The notes beneath the pieces were generated by a model that was not told the origin of the DNA, did not search any database, and was given only the letters and a program-made list of their open reading frames with translations. Below, in pieces: positions 1-20,292 of a DNA stretch of 64,000 nucleotides (within the stretch, counting starts at the first letter, position 1; each line of letters starts with the position of its first letter). The DNA comes from Hyposmocoma kahamanoa. Its lineage: Eukaryota; Arthropoda; Insecta; Lepidoptera; Cosmopterigidae. The position numbers and the translations under genes were made by a program. The DNA lies in assembly GCF_003589595.1 (NCBI RefSeq), contig NW_020654229.1:5114987-5178986 (forward strand). The letters are read 5' to 3'.

Positions 1-101
1 AACGATTGATGACATTTATAATCAGCATATCTTTTGATATTGATCTCCTAGTAAATATTGGTTGCTTGGTGCAGCCTCCAGTCAATAGGTTAGGTTAGAT
101 A

Positions 102-416
102 TCGCACTGCTATTACAATAGTGTTGTAACTCAAAATATGTGAAATTCACGATTACACTATTTCTGAACGTAAAATTTGATTCTCTGCACGCCAATAAAA
201 CTAGTCGACAAAAACAGTAAATAAGTTTCTAAAAAATATTAAGTTGTTTTTTCCTTTTATTTGACAAGTAGGAAATTGTTTAGATGTCTGTAATAAATAA
301 ACTTTAACCTATACATAAATTTTAATAATATTTCGCTGGAAGTCAGTAATTCGTTTTTCATCGATTCTGAAAAAATACACTTTTTGAGTTGATACACTAT
401 TGTATTAACAGTGCGA
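102..416. mobile_element. MITE with 35-bp terminal inverted repeats, TA-flanked (copy 1)
   Basis: The ends TCGCACTG...CAGTGCGA carry about 35 bp of matching inverted repeat (102-136 and 382-416, running to the CTCAAAA/TTTTGAG block). TA lies on both sides, as in Tc1/mariner elements. There is no coding sequence. A second copy in the opposite orientation lies at 9403-9776, and the interiors match when one is reversed. Confidence 0.8.
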
Positions 417-2090
417 TATGAGAAAAGGCAGAAGCCAATTTACTTGCGTTTCCGAAAATGTTTTCATAATTGGAGTCACCTCGCATTTTTGTTATGAAAG
501 GTTAGAATACAAAAATAGTGCTATCATCGAAGAAAAAGTTTCCTCCCGGCTTTGCAAATCCAAATTCCCAACAAGGACTTATGGAAGAGACGTTTAGTAT
601 ACTAGTTTCGAAATTGCGTAATAGTTTTTGATCAATCAAACATTGTTTAAGGTTAGGGCATTTAATACTGAATTGTGGCTCGTATTATGTGTCCGGAAGT
701 GTATTATAATTAATATTAGTATAGAAATAATATCAAAATTTACTTAGTTTTAAAAATAAATATCTAAATTTTATTTTCAATTCAAATTCAAATTGTTTAT
801 TTCAGACCATGTCCATAGTTGTTAGTTACAAATACGCTTATATCCTATGTTAGTAATGAAAATTATAATAACTTGCAATTGAATCACCTCCACGAAAATC
901 AATGAAATCAAACTATAAATTAAATTAAATTGAAACATTTACATTGTATTATAAATCGGGCCTCTGGAACCCATATGAACTTGATTCCTCATTCGTCTTA
1001 GTTTTGAAGCCCAACATAAAAATCAAATACAGAACAGAATATTCATTGATTTAATTTATTTTATGTCTCAGAGAAAGCCTCTCAATCATGAAAAACATAA
1101 CCGTTTAGATTTTTTTGAATGCAGCTTTTGCAAATTTAAAACGATCATTTAAATACATGCCATCTGAAGGCAGCGTTGCAGAGGCAAAACACTGCAAAAA
1201 CTTTGAAAAAGAAAGACAGCCGAAAAGGAATGTAACATACAGTAAGTAACCCATTGATATGTCCCACAGCTAGACACGGACTCCTCTCTCATATATTATG
1301 TAAATGGTAACGTCATTACTTCTTGTACTGTGTCAATAATCTGTTCGTTCTGACATATTTTGTGCGTTTTAAGGACATAATTGTCAATCTGTCACGGCTA
1401 CTATGTTCCGTGTCACGTGTGTTCTGTTGCCGGATCCGCTGAAAATCAGCGTCGTAGCACCATAAGTGAGACGACAATAAGCTGAGTGGGTCACGGTTTC
1501 CTTGGCAGCACAGCACACACGCGTTGTACTCTTCTATTTATTTGTAGTTAGTACTATTTTTATTGTTATTATTACAAAATGCATGTGTACTGTGTTGTCT
1601 ACTTAAGGAATAAATGTTTTTTCTATTTCTATTTCTCTCAGGCAAGGGTTTTAGGCTATAGTCCGCCACGCTGTCCCAATGCGGGTTGGGGAATGTAACA
1701 TGTAGGAAAAAGGTTACCTATCACAAGCCAGAAACAGAATTTTGTTTCTTCGTAAACCTTTAGATTTTTATTGAATAGATTTTGTTCCATTTGTTCGAAA
1801 ACACGTTACGGCTTTTTTCATTACACCATTTTATGTTTCACTATTTTGACAAGTTATTCTTTGCCCTATTTTTATTTTTCCAACAAACCGTTTGACCAAT
1901 GTATCTAATTGAATATTTTTATTTTGTAAAAAAACTATATCATGATACATTTCTGTTATATTATTTCTTATTACAGATATTAAAAGTATTAGAACGTGTC
2001 GCACAATACAACTCGTCAAATTAAAGCACCTCACATCTTTAGAAAATATGGTAAACGAGATGAAAGTTAATTTGATCGAGTTGTAGTCGC

Positions 2091-2295
2091 TCGCTTCGCT
2101 CGTTCGGATCGTGCTGCTTTTTCATATACTAACCTTACCTAAACCTACAGGAGGGGGTCGTACCGTCTAGGTAATGCAAACAAATTTGGCTCTGGCACTC
2201 GCCGGCCGCTGCCGCGTCACGCTTGCTTCGCTCGCTCGGCTCGTGCGGCTTTTTCATATACTAACTTAACCTAAACCTACAGGAGGGGGTCGTAG
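2091..2295. repeat. Direct duplication of about 72 bp, period about 135 bp
   Basis: The block TCGCTTCGCTCG...CTTTTTCATATACTAAC...CTACAGGAGGGGGTCGTA occurs at about 2091-2162 and again at 2225-2295. The second copy has a few substitutions. The spacer is GC-rich. Confidence 0.75.
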
Positions 2296-2839
2296 CACAA
2301 TAGTATGACGAAAATTACGTAAGTGGACTTGATGTGCACCAGCAAAGTACAGTCCAGAAATTTACAGTAAAATTGTATGGCGGTACAATTTTATCTAAGA
2401 ATAATAATTTTGTCGAAACGAATTTTCAGCAATCTAAATTATATGGAAAACAGACAGTAATAACAAACATGATTAGACCTAACAAACTTCTGCCCAAAGA
2501 ATACGTATGTGTAATAATTATTCTAATAATAGGTTTTTGGACCAACGATACTTCGACTGTAACACATTTCTGTGTTGTAAATTTATACCAAAACTGTCAT
2601 CGCACTAACGAAAAACAGTCGAACCGTTTTCGGAGTAATAAAATTCGGAAAAAAGAAATTCGAGTTTGTGATAGATTACCGTAAAAAGACTATAACTACG
2701 AAGGAGGCTGCGTCTCAGCTGGTCACCAACAGTATGAAAGGTGAAAGAAAAGGGAATTCGAGAACGGTTCAAAATAAAAAAAAATCAACCTCAAAAGTTT
2801 GTGGTAATCTATTTGCCAAGTTTTATTGTAATCGGTTAC

Positions 2840-3055
2840 CGGAAAGTACACGAAATCGGATTCATCCCCTAGTTTGCCACCCTTAGAGGTCGAATATTTT
2901 CTTCAAATTTAAACGGGGCCACTACTGAAGCACTCTCTTTCCAACAAAAAAGAATCATCAAAAACGGTTCACAAATGCTGGAGTTATCGCGTACATACAT
3001 AAAAAAAACATAACAGTCGAATTGGGAACCTCCTTTTTTGAAGTCGGTTAAAAAT
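2840..3055 (-). repeat. Dispersed repeat with TTTTTAACCGACTT end
   Basis: On the minus strand this starts TTTTTAACCGACTTC and runs through GGAGGTTCCCAATTCGACTG and CGAACCG(T/A)TTTTGATGATTC to a GGGGATGAATCCG-type block. Related copies or fragments lie at about 13970-14115, 20030-20260, 32228-32360, 34403-34640, 48423-48600, 49917-50340, 53735-53930, 54345-54460 and 63415-63608. I see no protein and no clear target duplication, so the class is uncertain. Confidence 0.7.
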
Positions 3056-3153
3056 AAGTGACCAAGAACCAAAAAAGAGGACGATAAAAAGGTAGGATAA
3101 CGATGATGGAGGTAAGCATATTTGGTCACGGACCAGGTGGTGTAAAGACGTAC

Positions 3154-13157
<10,004 letters not shown>

Positions 13158-14675
13158 TGTTCTAATTACTTATATAAAAAATTATTCATGAAAAATTGTG
13201 ATTCTTTGAGCACGATAAAGAAGATAACACAAGTCTCTTCAACACAACTTTTAGTTAACAGCCATCACTATGAAATATAAAACTAATAACACATTGCAAC
13301 TAAATCGTGTAAGAAATGTGACCGACCATAAAAAAAATTAAATAACCCTACTCATAAGGTAAACAAAGCAAACTTTCATTTTGACCATTTTGACAGCTCG
13401 CCTTTTTTTTTAAATTTATTAAGGCTTTGGCAAAGCCATCAGCCTGAAGTTTAATTATGTTTCTGTAAACATGGTCGCCACAAAAAGGATAAGCAATTTG
13501 AGGCGGCGTGTTTGGATTGACTCGGGATTCCTTAAAACAGGCCGATACGGGTATTTTAGTTCGAGATTCTTATAATTTCGCGTTTTAATCTTCGATTAAG
13601 ACACAATAGAACTATCCTATTCCACTTTAAACTAGAATTCACAAAATTATTGAAAGTCAAAATAAAAATGAAACTTTTCCCTCCAAAAGGTCTAAGAATC
13701 CACAACTTGCTTTTATTAAATTGATGAGACATGATTGTCTATTTATTTATTTCCTGTATTGTTATGCCTAGTGTTGGGTCATGGAAAATTTTTCCATTTT
13801 GAAAAAATCATATTTTCAGAAAAAGAAAATATTATTCGGGATAATTTTACAATATTTTTTCTTTAATTATCCATCATTACATTATCGTTGACACCTATCA
13901 AAAGTTGAAGTTCCTGAACGAAAATGATGGAACAAGTTTAGTGTTTTTCCCTGATATGAAATATTTTTTAACCGACTTAAAAAAAGGAGGAAGTTCTCAA
14001 TTCGACTGTATTCGTTGTAGGTATGTTTGTTACGCGATTACTCCGGTATTTGTGAACCGATTGTGATGATTCTATTTTGTTGGAAGAGGACGAAAATATT
14101 CCTCCTCTAATGGTAGCAAACAAAAAGCATATCTGGTTAAACTAAAAATGTTTTATGAAAAACTGTAACTACAAAAACCCGCCATTTTTCATTCTATATT
14201 ATTCATAAATGCCTATATTTCCATCTATGGGGACTGGTGACATTCCAGTGTAAGTAAGAATTTTATTTCGTTTTATTGGCCACGTGGTTTTACTGCGTGT
14301 GGCGGAACGAAATGAAAAGTGTTTACGAAGCACTGCACTTGACAGTTTATTTATTTTTAATTTCCACTTTTTTAATGATTTCAATGTTATTTTTTATTTA
14401 TATTTATTTTTTTTGTGAAAAACTTACGTTATTTTGTCATCAAAAATCTTAGTTAAAAATTAATGTAAATTGATTAAGTCATTTCGAAATATCACTGAGC
14501 GTTTAAGTTTCAGCTGATTGTTTTCGAAAAAGTCCTTGGTGTCAACCAAACAAATGTCAACTCAAAATATGCAAGTGACACGTTACTTCACATAATTAAA
14601 TTTACTTTTTGTGACCTCCAGATGTGTAAATTGCCGAAAATTCGTATTTCAGCCGGTTAGTTGTTATATGACAAT
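13158..14675. promoter_or_regulatory. Divergent intergenic region between DDX41 and the plus-strand exon at 14676
   Basis: The start codons of DDX41 (minus) and the unrecognised gene at 14676 (plus) face away from each other across about 1.5 kb, so this stretch should hold both 5' UTRs and promoters, perhaps shared. This is inferred from layout only; I see no clear core promoter motif. It also carries repeats. About 13769-13955 resembles one end of the hAT-like element at 59674-60014. About 13970-14115 is a piece of the dispersed repeat that begins TTTTTAACCGACTT. Confidence 0.35.
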
Positions 14676-14829
14676 ATGTCGGACAGAAATTTCGGTGATT
14701 ATACAAACAGGAACATTGTGAAAAACCCGCTACTATCGACCGCTGTGACGGGCTTGTCTCTCGAGGATTTGACACACAATGCTGTGTTGATTCCCGTTTC
14801 TCTGTCCCAGGAAGTGGTCACACGACCAG
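14676..14829 (+). CDS. First coding exon of an unrecognised gene (51 codons plus 1 nt)
   Basis: The ATG at 14676 opens 51 codons (MSDRNFGDYTNRN..., ending ...VVTRP) and stops at a strong donor, CAG|GTAAGT, at 14830. The exon is rich in mixed-use codons and has no internal repeat. I do not recognise the protein; it has no signal peptide or membrane segment. It ends in phase 1. A candidate next exon in the right phase is 17121-17188, which would close the frame after 22 more codons. It lies head-to-head with DDX41 and converges on the VWA7-like gene. It could instead be an alternative first exon of the same gene as the exon at 15102, but the two cannot be joined directly because no in-phase acceptor precedes 15102. 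Confidence 0.55.
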
Positions 14830-15101
14830 GTAAGTGCCATTTGTTTATTTATAACTCATACCGATGCGTAAAACATGTATTTAGTGCTCTTGGCACGAAA
14901 GATATACATCGCAAATAATGTATAGTTTCAGTCTTTAGTAACTGTCATTTTCGTGACTTTCACACGAGTTTCTTTCAAATTTCCTTGAAAATAGTGCAAT
15001 AGGGAAGTGTTTTGACGCGTTTTAGATGAAGATTACATATAATTCTGCGATAAATTATCATTCCTTCCTAATCTAAAATGAATTAAAGTGACAACTACGC
15101 G

Positions 15102-15236
15102 ATGTCATCTTTTCTCTACAAATCTTATAAGAACGCGCCATTCGAGACCGGGTTCACGCCAGAATTATCAGATATCGAGAAGTTATTTGATAAGCAATAT
15201 GAGAATATACAAAAATTTCTTGACGATGTAACTTGT
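15102..15236 (+). CDS. Unrecognised first exon or alternative first exon (45 codons)
   Basis: The ATG at 15102 begins 45 codons (MSSFLYKSYKNAPFETGFTP...) that end in phase 0 at a consensus donor GT|GTAAGT. The composition is that of an ordinary soluble protein with a charged helical stretch (DIEKLFDKQYENIQKFLDD) that could form a short coiled coil. I do not recognise the family. The nearest upstream AG (15087-15088) would read it in the wrong frame from the exon at 14676, so it most likely starts its own transcript. No downstream exon of matching phase could be identified before 20.3 kb, so the gene may continue in exons too short or too diverged for me to see. Confidence 0.45.
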
Positions 15237-15355
15237 GTAAGTAAAATTAGGTTTCTTTATTACTCACTTGCTTTGTTACTGTAGGGCTCTTTGTCCAATT
15301 AAGTGGAAAAGAGAACTTACATCTAAACTATCAATGGGTTTTCATTATTTTTATT

Positions 15356-15890
15356 AATAATAATAATAATGCACACACTCAAAATAGCCCCGGGCTAGGG
15401 AAATCCTGTGTCGAGGATGCCATGGACACAACCACAAATTCACCAGATAAATAAATGTAGGCCATACAAATATTTCTACCAGCCTGGGAATCAAACTTTG
15501 GATCCTCATGGTATGTATGGTAGCTGGTCGGCTCCAAAGGCAGTTGAAAACCGTACACATGCTTGTTCGCTTAGCAAGTATTTGTGTCTTGTGTAGCCCT
15601 TCAGGACATCAACCATATCTATTGTTCTCCTGGCTAGTTACAATTTGGAACCAAGGCCAACAAAGAAGTGGTTTTTTTATTATTATAGCACACACACTCA
15701 ACATAGACCCGCACTTGGTAAACCCTTTGTTATGGATGCCATGCACACACACATAAACAAATTACACTCAAACTCACGAGAGAAATAAATGTGGGCCATA
15801 CAAATATTTCTCCCGGCCTGGGAATCGAAACTGGCACCCCTGAGCTACAGTCAGGCATGGTAGCCATTTGACCACAGAGGCAGTTAAATT
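15356..15890 (-). repeat. Two minus-strand copies of SINE family 2 (15356-15545 and 15685-15890)
   Basis: Both carry the CATAGCCCCG / CCATGGACACA / AATTACACCCAAACT-type 3' half, the GGCCATACAAATATTTCT block and a GGGAATC head remnant on the minus strand. The heads are decayed: the first has lost much of the B-box region. Confidence 0.7.
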
Positions 15891-16560
15891 GTCCTGGTCT
15901 CTACTGTTTTGATCTCTGGGCCCCAAGTCTTCTAATTTTCTTAAAACCACTGGTCATTCATTATAATTTCATTGAGACTGAGATAATGTTGCAATTAGGA
16001 CAATATATTTGTTATTCTGCTAAAATCTAGCTGCAACGGTAGTTGAGTCTCAATAGAGCATCAGGCAGGGGAATGGCAGTGATGGCATTCAATCATTCAA
16101 TTACTAATGTATAGACCATTGCCTTACTAAAACTACTATGAAAATGACTATGTATATTTTAATTTTTATCTTGTTTAAGTTAGACCCGTACTACATTCTC
16201 TACTCTGTCTTAGATTTGATATATATTTATTCAAGCCACATTGTCCTGTTGTACTTATACAGTTACCTCGTATCTTCTACCACCAGACTTTGACGTATAT
16301 AATAGTGGTGATAAATGAAGGTACTTAAATTATATGTATTAAAAATTATCATTGTAATAGTAAAAATGATGATAATGTCACAGTAACGTCACTGTATGAG
16401 CAAATAGTGATTTGCTCATACTAGATTAGATGTGTCTGATATCATGTTAAGTGTTAAAGACTGCTTTAAAAAAGCTATTAAAAGACGAAATAATTTTAAT
16501 TCGAATCAATAGAAAAAGCTTTAGAGGCTGTAAAGTTTCATATTCAATATCATTACCCTT

Positions 16561-16665
16561 GTACAGTCAACAGCACATCAGACTACATATTTTTGTTTGG
16601 AAATTGCCTCCAGTGCAATGGAACAAGATACATCAATGTGGAGCTCGATGTGCTGTTGACTGTAC
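16561..16665. mobile_element. 105-bp MITE with 19-bp perfect inverted ends, copy 1
   Basis: GTACAGTCAACAGCACATC at 16561-16579 is repeated exactly in inverted form at 16647-16665. Read as TA|CAGTCAACAGCACATC...|TA, the flanking TA fits Tc1/mariner. The interior contains TTGCCTCCAGTGCAATGGAA. A long plus-strand reading frame (16451-16918) runs straight through it and is not a gene. Confidence 0.85.
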
Positions 16666-16679
16666 GTTACTTAGATCTG

Positions 16680-16910
16680 ACTATCAAATGCTGCCCCCTC
16701 AATGGGCATTTGAAGTTGTGCAGATTTCCATAAGAAGAATGAGCAAGAAACTCAAGGGGTTGCTCTTTGTAAATAAACATTTACATACACATTTACCATT
16801 TACAATATTTATTTCATATGTCCAACCTGAAAGGGCTATACGAGTCGCTACCAAGGATTTTTATCATTCAAGTATGTACATAACACTCACCCTTGTTGGC
16901 CTTGGTTTCA
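16680..16910 (+). repeat. Unclassified dispersed repeat
   Basis: The stretch containing AAACTCAAGGGGTTGCTCTT and GGGCTATACGAGTCGCTACC has the look of a common insect intron repeat. I judge this from general familiarity only, and no second copy is in the window. Confidence 0.35.
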
Positions 16911-17120
16911 AATCGTAATTAGCAGTGATAGACGAATTAGTGGTAACAGTGATGAAGGACTGCACGGGTTCTGAGTGAAGCCATCCAAATAATAATACCT
17001 TTACCTGCTGTGGGCATGTAACTGTGCATGTCTATTTTTTATTTTAATGGAGAAATTTAAAACCAATGAAAACCTACTGGTTGTTCAAACACACCTACCT
17101 TCTTCTCATTTATCTGCTAG

Positions 17121-17188
17121 AAATGACAAAGATGTACAATGACCCGAATCATCTAGTCAGAGGAGACCCCTCTCTGGGAAGTAAATAA
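17121..17188 (+). CDS. Candidate second and terminal exon for the gene at 14676
   Basis: A pyrimidine-rich tract ends in TCTGCTAG at 17120. The following 68 nt, read in the phase left by the exon at 14676, give E-MTKMYNDPNHLVRGDPSLGSK and then TAA at 17186-17188. The predicted protein would be 73 residues. Alternatively GGGAA|GTAAAT at 17181 is a donor and the frame continues. The support is phase and codon quality only, so this is tentative. Confidence 0.3.
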
Positions 17189-17242
17189 TTTAAAGAGTTA
17201 TGTTACCAACATGGTAACCATTATCCCTATAATTTAATGAAC

Positions 17243-17340
17243 ACACGCCAGCACATCAAGCTATACGTTGATGTATCTTGATCCGTTGCACTGGAGCCAA
17301 TTTTTGAACAAAAATGTGTAGTCTGATGTGCCGTTGTCCA
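17243..17340. mobile_element. Same 105-bp MITE, diverged copy in opposite orientation
   Basis: The interior GATGTATCTTGATCCGTTGC, CTGGAGCCAATTTTTGAACA and GTGTAGTCTGATGTG matches the reverse complement of 16561-16665 at most positions. The ends are eroded (CGCCAGCACATCA, TGATGTGCCGTTGTC). Confidence 0.8.
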
Positions 17341-18297
17341 TACATATAACCAGGCACTCGCTGTTCTTCTCTGTTGAGTCTGTGTCAACGGGCTGGTCTG
17401 GGGTCAAGACCTGATTGTAGATTGTCCTACCTGTACAACCTAAAGGATGGCTCGGAAGGGGCTCTGTAATCGAGATATGGGACTGTTCCTCTCTGTTGGT
17501 CCAAGCTATGTTTAAAACTTACCTTTATTCACTCTTCTTAAGTTCAAAATTTCCCAGGAATTCACTATTTAGATCAATGTGAACAATGGTAACCCTGCAA
17601 ATGTCATTTTAAGGCACACACTTATCGACACGGATTTGCATTAAGCTGGTCAGAACAACATGTTATGTCCAGGTAATAAGAGCGATAATGATGTACTTTT
17701 CGCGTCGGCTGTCTGAGCAGAAGCGAATTGCGCAACATCTTATTCCTCTTATTGAATGAAAACAAAGCTTTTTCTCACTCATTCATGCGAATTTTGCTTT
17801 ACAATGTGTGGTGATAGATACTCTTACAACTTCTTTAACAAAAAAAATAGGTTAGTTCTTATCATGTGATAATTTTTTTGGAGCAAATTATATTGTTTAT
17901 TACTCCTTAATAGGCTTAAAGTGTAAAGTGTAAGTTTTTAATTGAAATCAATGATTTATTTTAATCACATGTTTGGAAGGATAAATAATGCAGCAATATG
18001 AATAAAAATTAAAATTTAATTCGTAATTTTACAAAGAAAAATATGGCTCCATGCGTCTTAAATCTAAAAAAAATAACTAAAGTAATTAGATTTATAAATA
18101 ATAATTAGTGTTGTACTACCCGTTTTAGTAAAAAAAAAATATGTTAAATAATTATAAAAAAGTAAATAAGACTGACAAAATAAATCTAGATCATATTTTG
18201 GCAGTGCTTTAACACACACCTTTTTGGAATTTATCTGGACACTTGATTGGATACGTTTTAGTAAAATTATCAGTGGTATTTTTCTAAAGTTTCTTCA

Positions 18298-18660
18298 TTG
18301 TTATGTCACTGGAGTAATCGCCGTTCTGTTGTCTCCACAGCGTTAACCTTCTATTTGAACTTCCTAATACCTTGGTACCCAATATTATTTCAGCACTCTG
18401 TAATTTATCCTTATATTTCGCAGATATATGCGCAAGAGTTTCATGAGCTCATTCCGCCGTCTACCTTTTACCCTGCGTACCATCTATACCTGGTTGATAC
18501 CCCAAATGTTAGAACCAAGTGCTTTGCAGCATCTTTTGTAATGCTTGCATTTGAATTTCTGTGTGTATACACCGATATCTTCCAGGGTTCGTTGCATATA
18601 GGGTTACCATTCCGAAATAGCAAGAAAGACTTTTTGGTAACAAAATAAAATCGAAAATGT
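18298..18660 (+). pseudogene. 3' end of a non-LTR retrotransposon reverse transcriptase ORF, degenerate
   Basis: The frame gives AQEFHELIPPSTFYPA, then VDTPNVRTKCFAASFVM, resembling the C-terminal tail of lepidopteran LINE ORF2 proteins. The fragments at 35857-36216 and 38519-38806 carry the related wording VDIPPVRTKRFASSFLM. The expected WNSLP motif after it is lost. Confidence 0.6.
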
Positions 18661-20292
18661 CTCTCTCACTTGGCCGCAAATTTTTTGTCCTAAATCGAGT
18701 TTTACAACATAATTGCGAGGTAGATATTTTACTTTTTTGGATATATTATTCTGAAAAATAGGTTATCTTTATTTCATTATGTCGTTACGTTTTATTTATC
18801 GTTGGACGACTGTCGCGTCCAGCCTGCTCCCATATGACGACTATCTGTCGTGACTGTGTCGTGGACGTTTATTTAATCGTTGAACGACTGTCGTGTCTAG
18901 CTGTTCCCACTAGATCGTGACAATAATTTATCGGTGCACGTGCAGACAATGATAAATAAAATGTGATGACAATTGTAGCTGTGGTTATCTGTTATCACAT
19001 TTTTATCGGGACGTTTTGTTTATCGTCAGACGACTGTCACGACAGTCTGCCGTCGTAACGTCTAAAAAGTCGTGAAGTTAATAGTGTTTTACTATATGTG
19101 AACAACTTCATTTAAATATACAAGGCACGACACTTTAAACTGCACGAATCCGGACAAATGATGTATCTTGTCAAAGCCTTACATTACAGAGTTCAAAAAG
19201 CTGGACAAGTCCTGACAAATACGGACGCACTGTAACCCTAGTTACATAGGCATCTCCTTGGTAAACTCATTAAGCATACCTGAGCTTAACAACTTAGATT
19301 GAGATCCAGAACGAATCTATATTTAATTTTTTTTATCCTCGCACCTCTTGCGCCTGCGTTCTGGGTTTCTTTCGATCAGATTTCATTCCAGTGTTAACAG
19401 GATTGTAAAAAATGCGGGAATTTAGTGTTTCCACATTAGATAGCATAAGACGGCACAATATTTGTATAATAATACAGATGGCGATAGTTTTAATGAAAAT
19501 GTGGATCTGTTATACCACTATTCAAATTAGCGCCATCTATCTTATTTATATCGTACTACCAAAACTTCCAAGTTCATTCCTATTTCATTATCGATATCGA
19601 ATACATTACGTATCTTAATAGGTTACTATAATTCTTGAATTGTTATCCTGTAGCTTTTCTCTTTTTATTTATCATATTGGGGCTTATGTTATTTTACAAC
19701 GGAATTAATATTTTTTTGTTTTGTAACTTTTTCATAAACTTAACAGAAACTAAATAACTAAATTTAGGTTAACATCTTAAACAAGCTATGCATTCTGACT
19801 TATCACAATTATAAATCATTCTTTGCTTCATACCTTATATGTGACCAGTGTTTTTATTGACAAGTTAGTAGTGAATTTTGTTTATCTATTGACTATATTG
19901 TATCTTAGTTTTCTCTGGGTACTGACCGAAAGGTTTTGGGGTCCATTTTCTCAGTAGAAATAACTTTCCTGTACTGGTTATTTTGTATTTTGCATAGTGT
20001 TCCTGGACTTCTCTATTTATATGGATACTTTTTAACTGAGTTTAAGAAATGGAGCAGATTTTCTATTCGAATATTTTTTGTGAACCGATGTCAATTATTC
20101 TTTTTTTATTAGAGAGGGGGTACTTCACTAGTAATTCTATTAAAATTTGAAGAAAATATTTCACTTCTAAGGATGGTAAATTCGGGCATGAATTTGGTTT
20201 TTTACGGTTTAAAATTTTGAAGTTTTTTTTTTATAAAAAAGTAATCATTTGTTTAGTTCATTACTAACAAGTTAAACTTAAAACATTTCTCC

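Larger units (their letters stand above)
421..3153. other. Repeat-rich stretch left of the last visible DDX41 exon, no coding exon found
   Basis: This is the intron after the last visible DDX41 exon. It holds fragments of a common repeat with CCACAGCT and AGGGTTTTAGGC blocks (about 1264-1290 and 1640-1700), a diverged direct duplication (2091-2162 and 2225-2295), and a dispersed-repeat copy (2840-3055). I searched both strands for helicase C-terminal motifs and saw none. Confidence 0.5.
15237..20292. other. Mostly repeat-filled interval between the plus-strand exons and the VWA7-like gene
   Basis: Contents recognised: two family 2 SINEs (15356-15545, 15685-15890), two copies of a 105-bp MITE (16561, 17243), a LINE 3' fragment (18298-18660) and a dispersed repeat (20030-20260). 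Apart from the candidate exon at 17121-17188 I see no host coding exon. Confidence 0.5.

Noticed and set aside
2334..2684. 116-codon plus-strand frame
   Set aside because: It has low-complexity, AT-rich codons, lies within an intron, and overlaps repeat sequence at its end.
16451..16918. 155-codon open frame on the plus strand
   Set aside because: It runs through a 105-bp MITE with perfect inverted ends and a repeat-like stretch. There are no splice signals or conserved protein.
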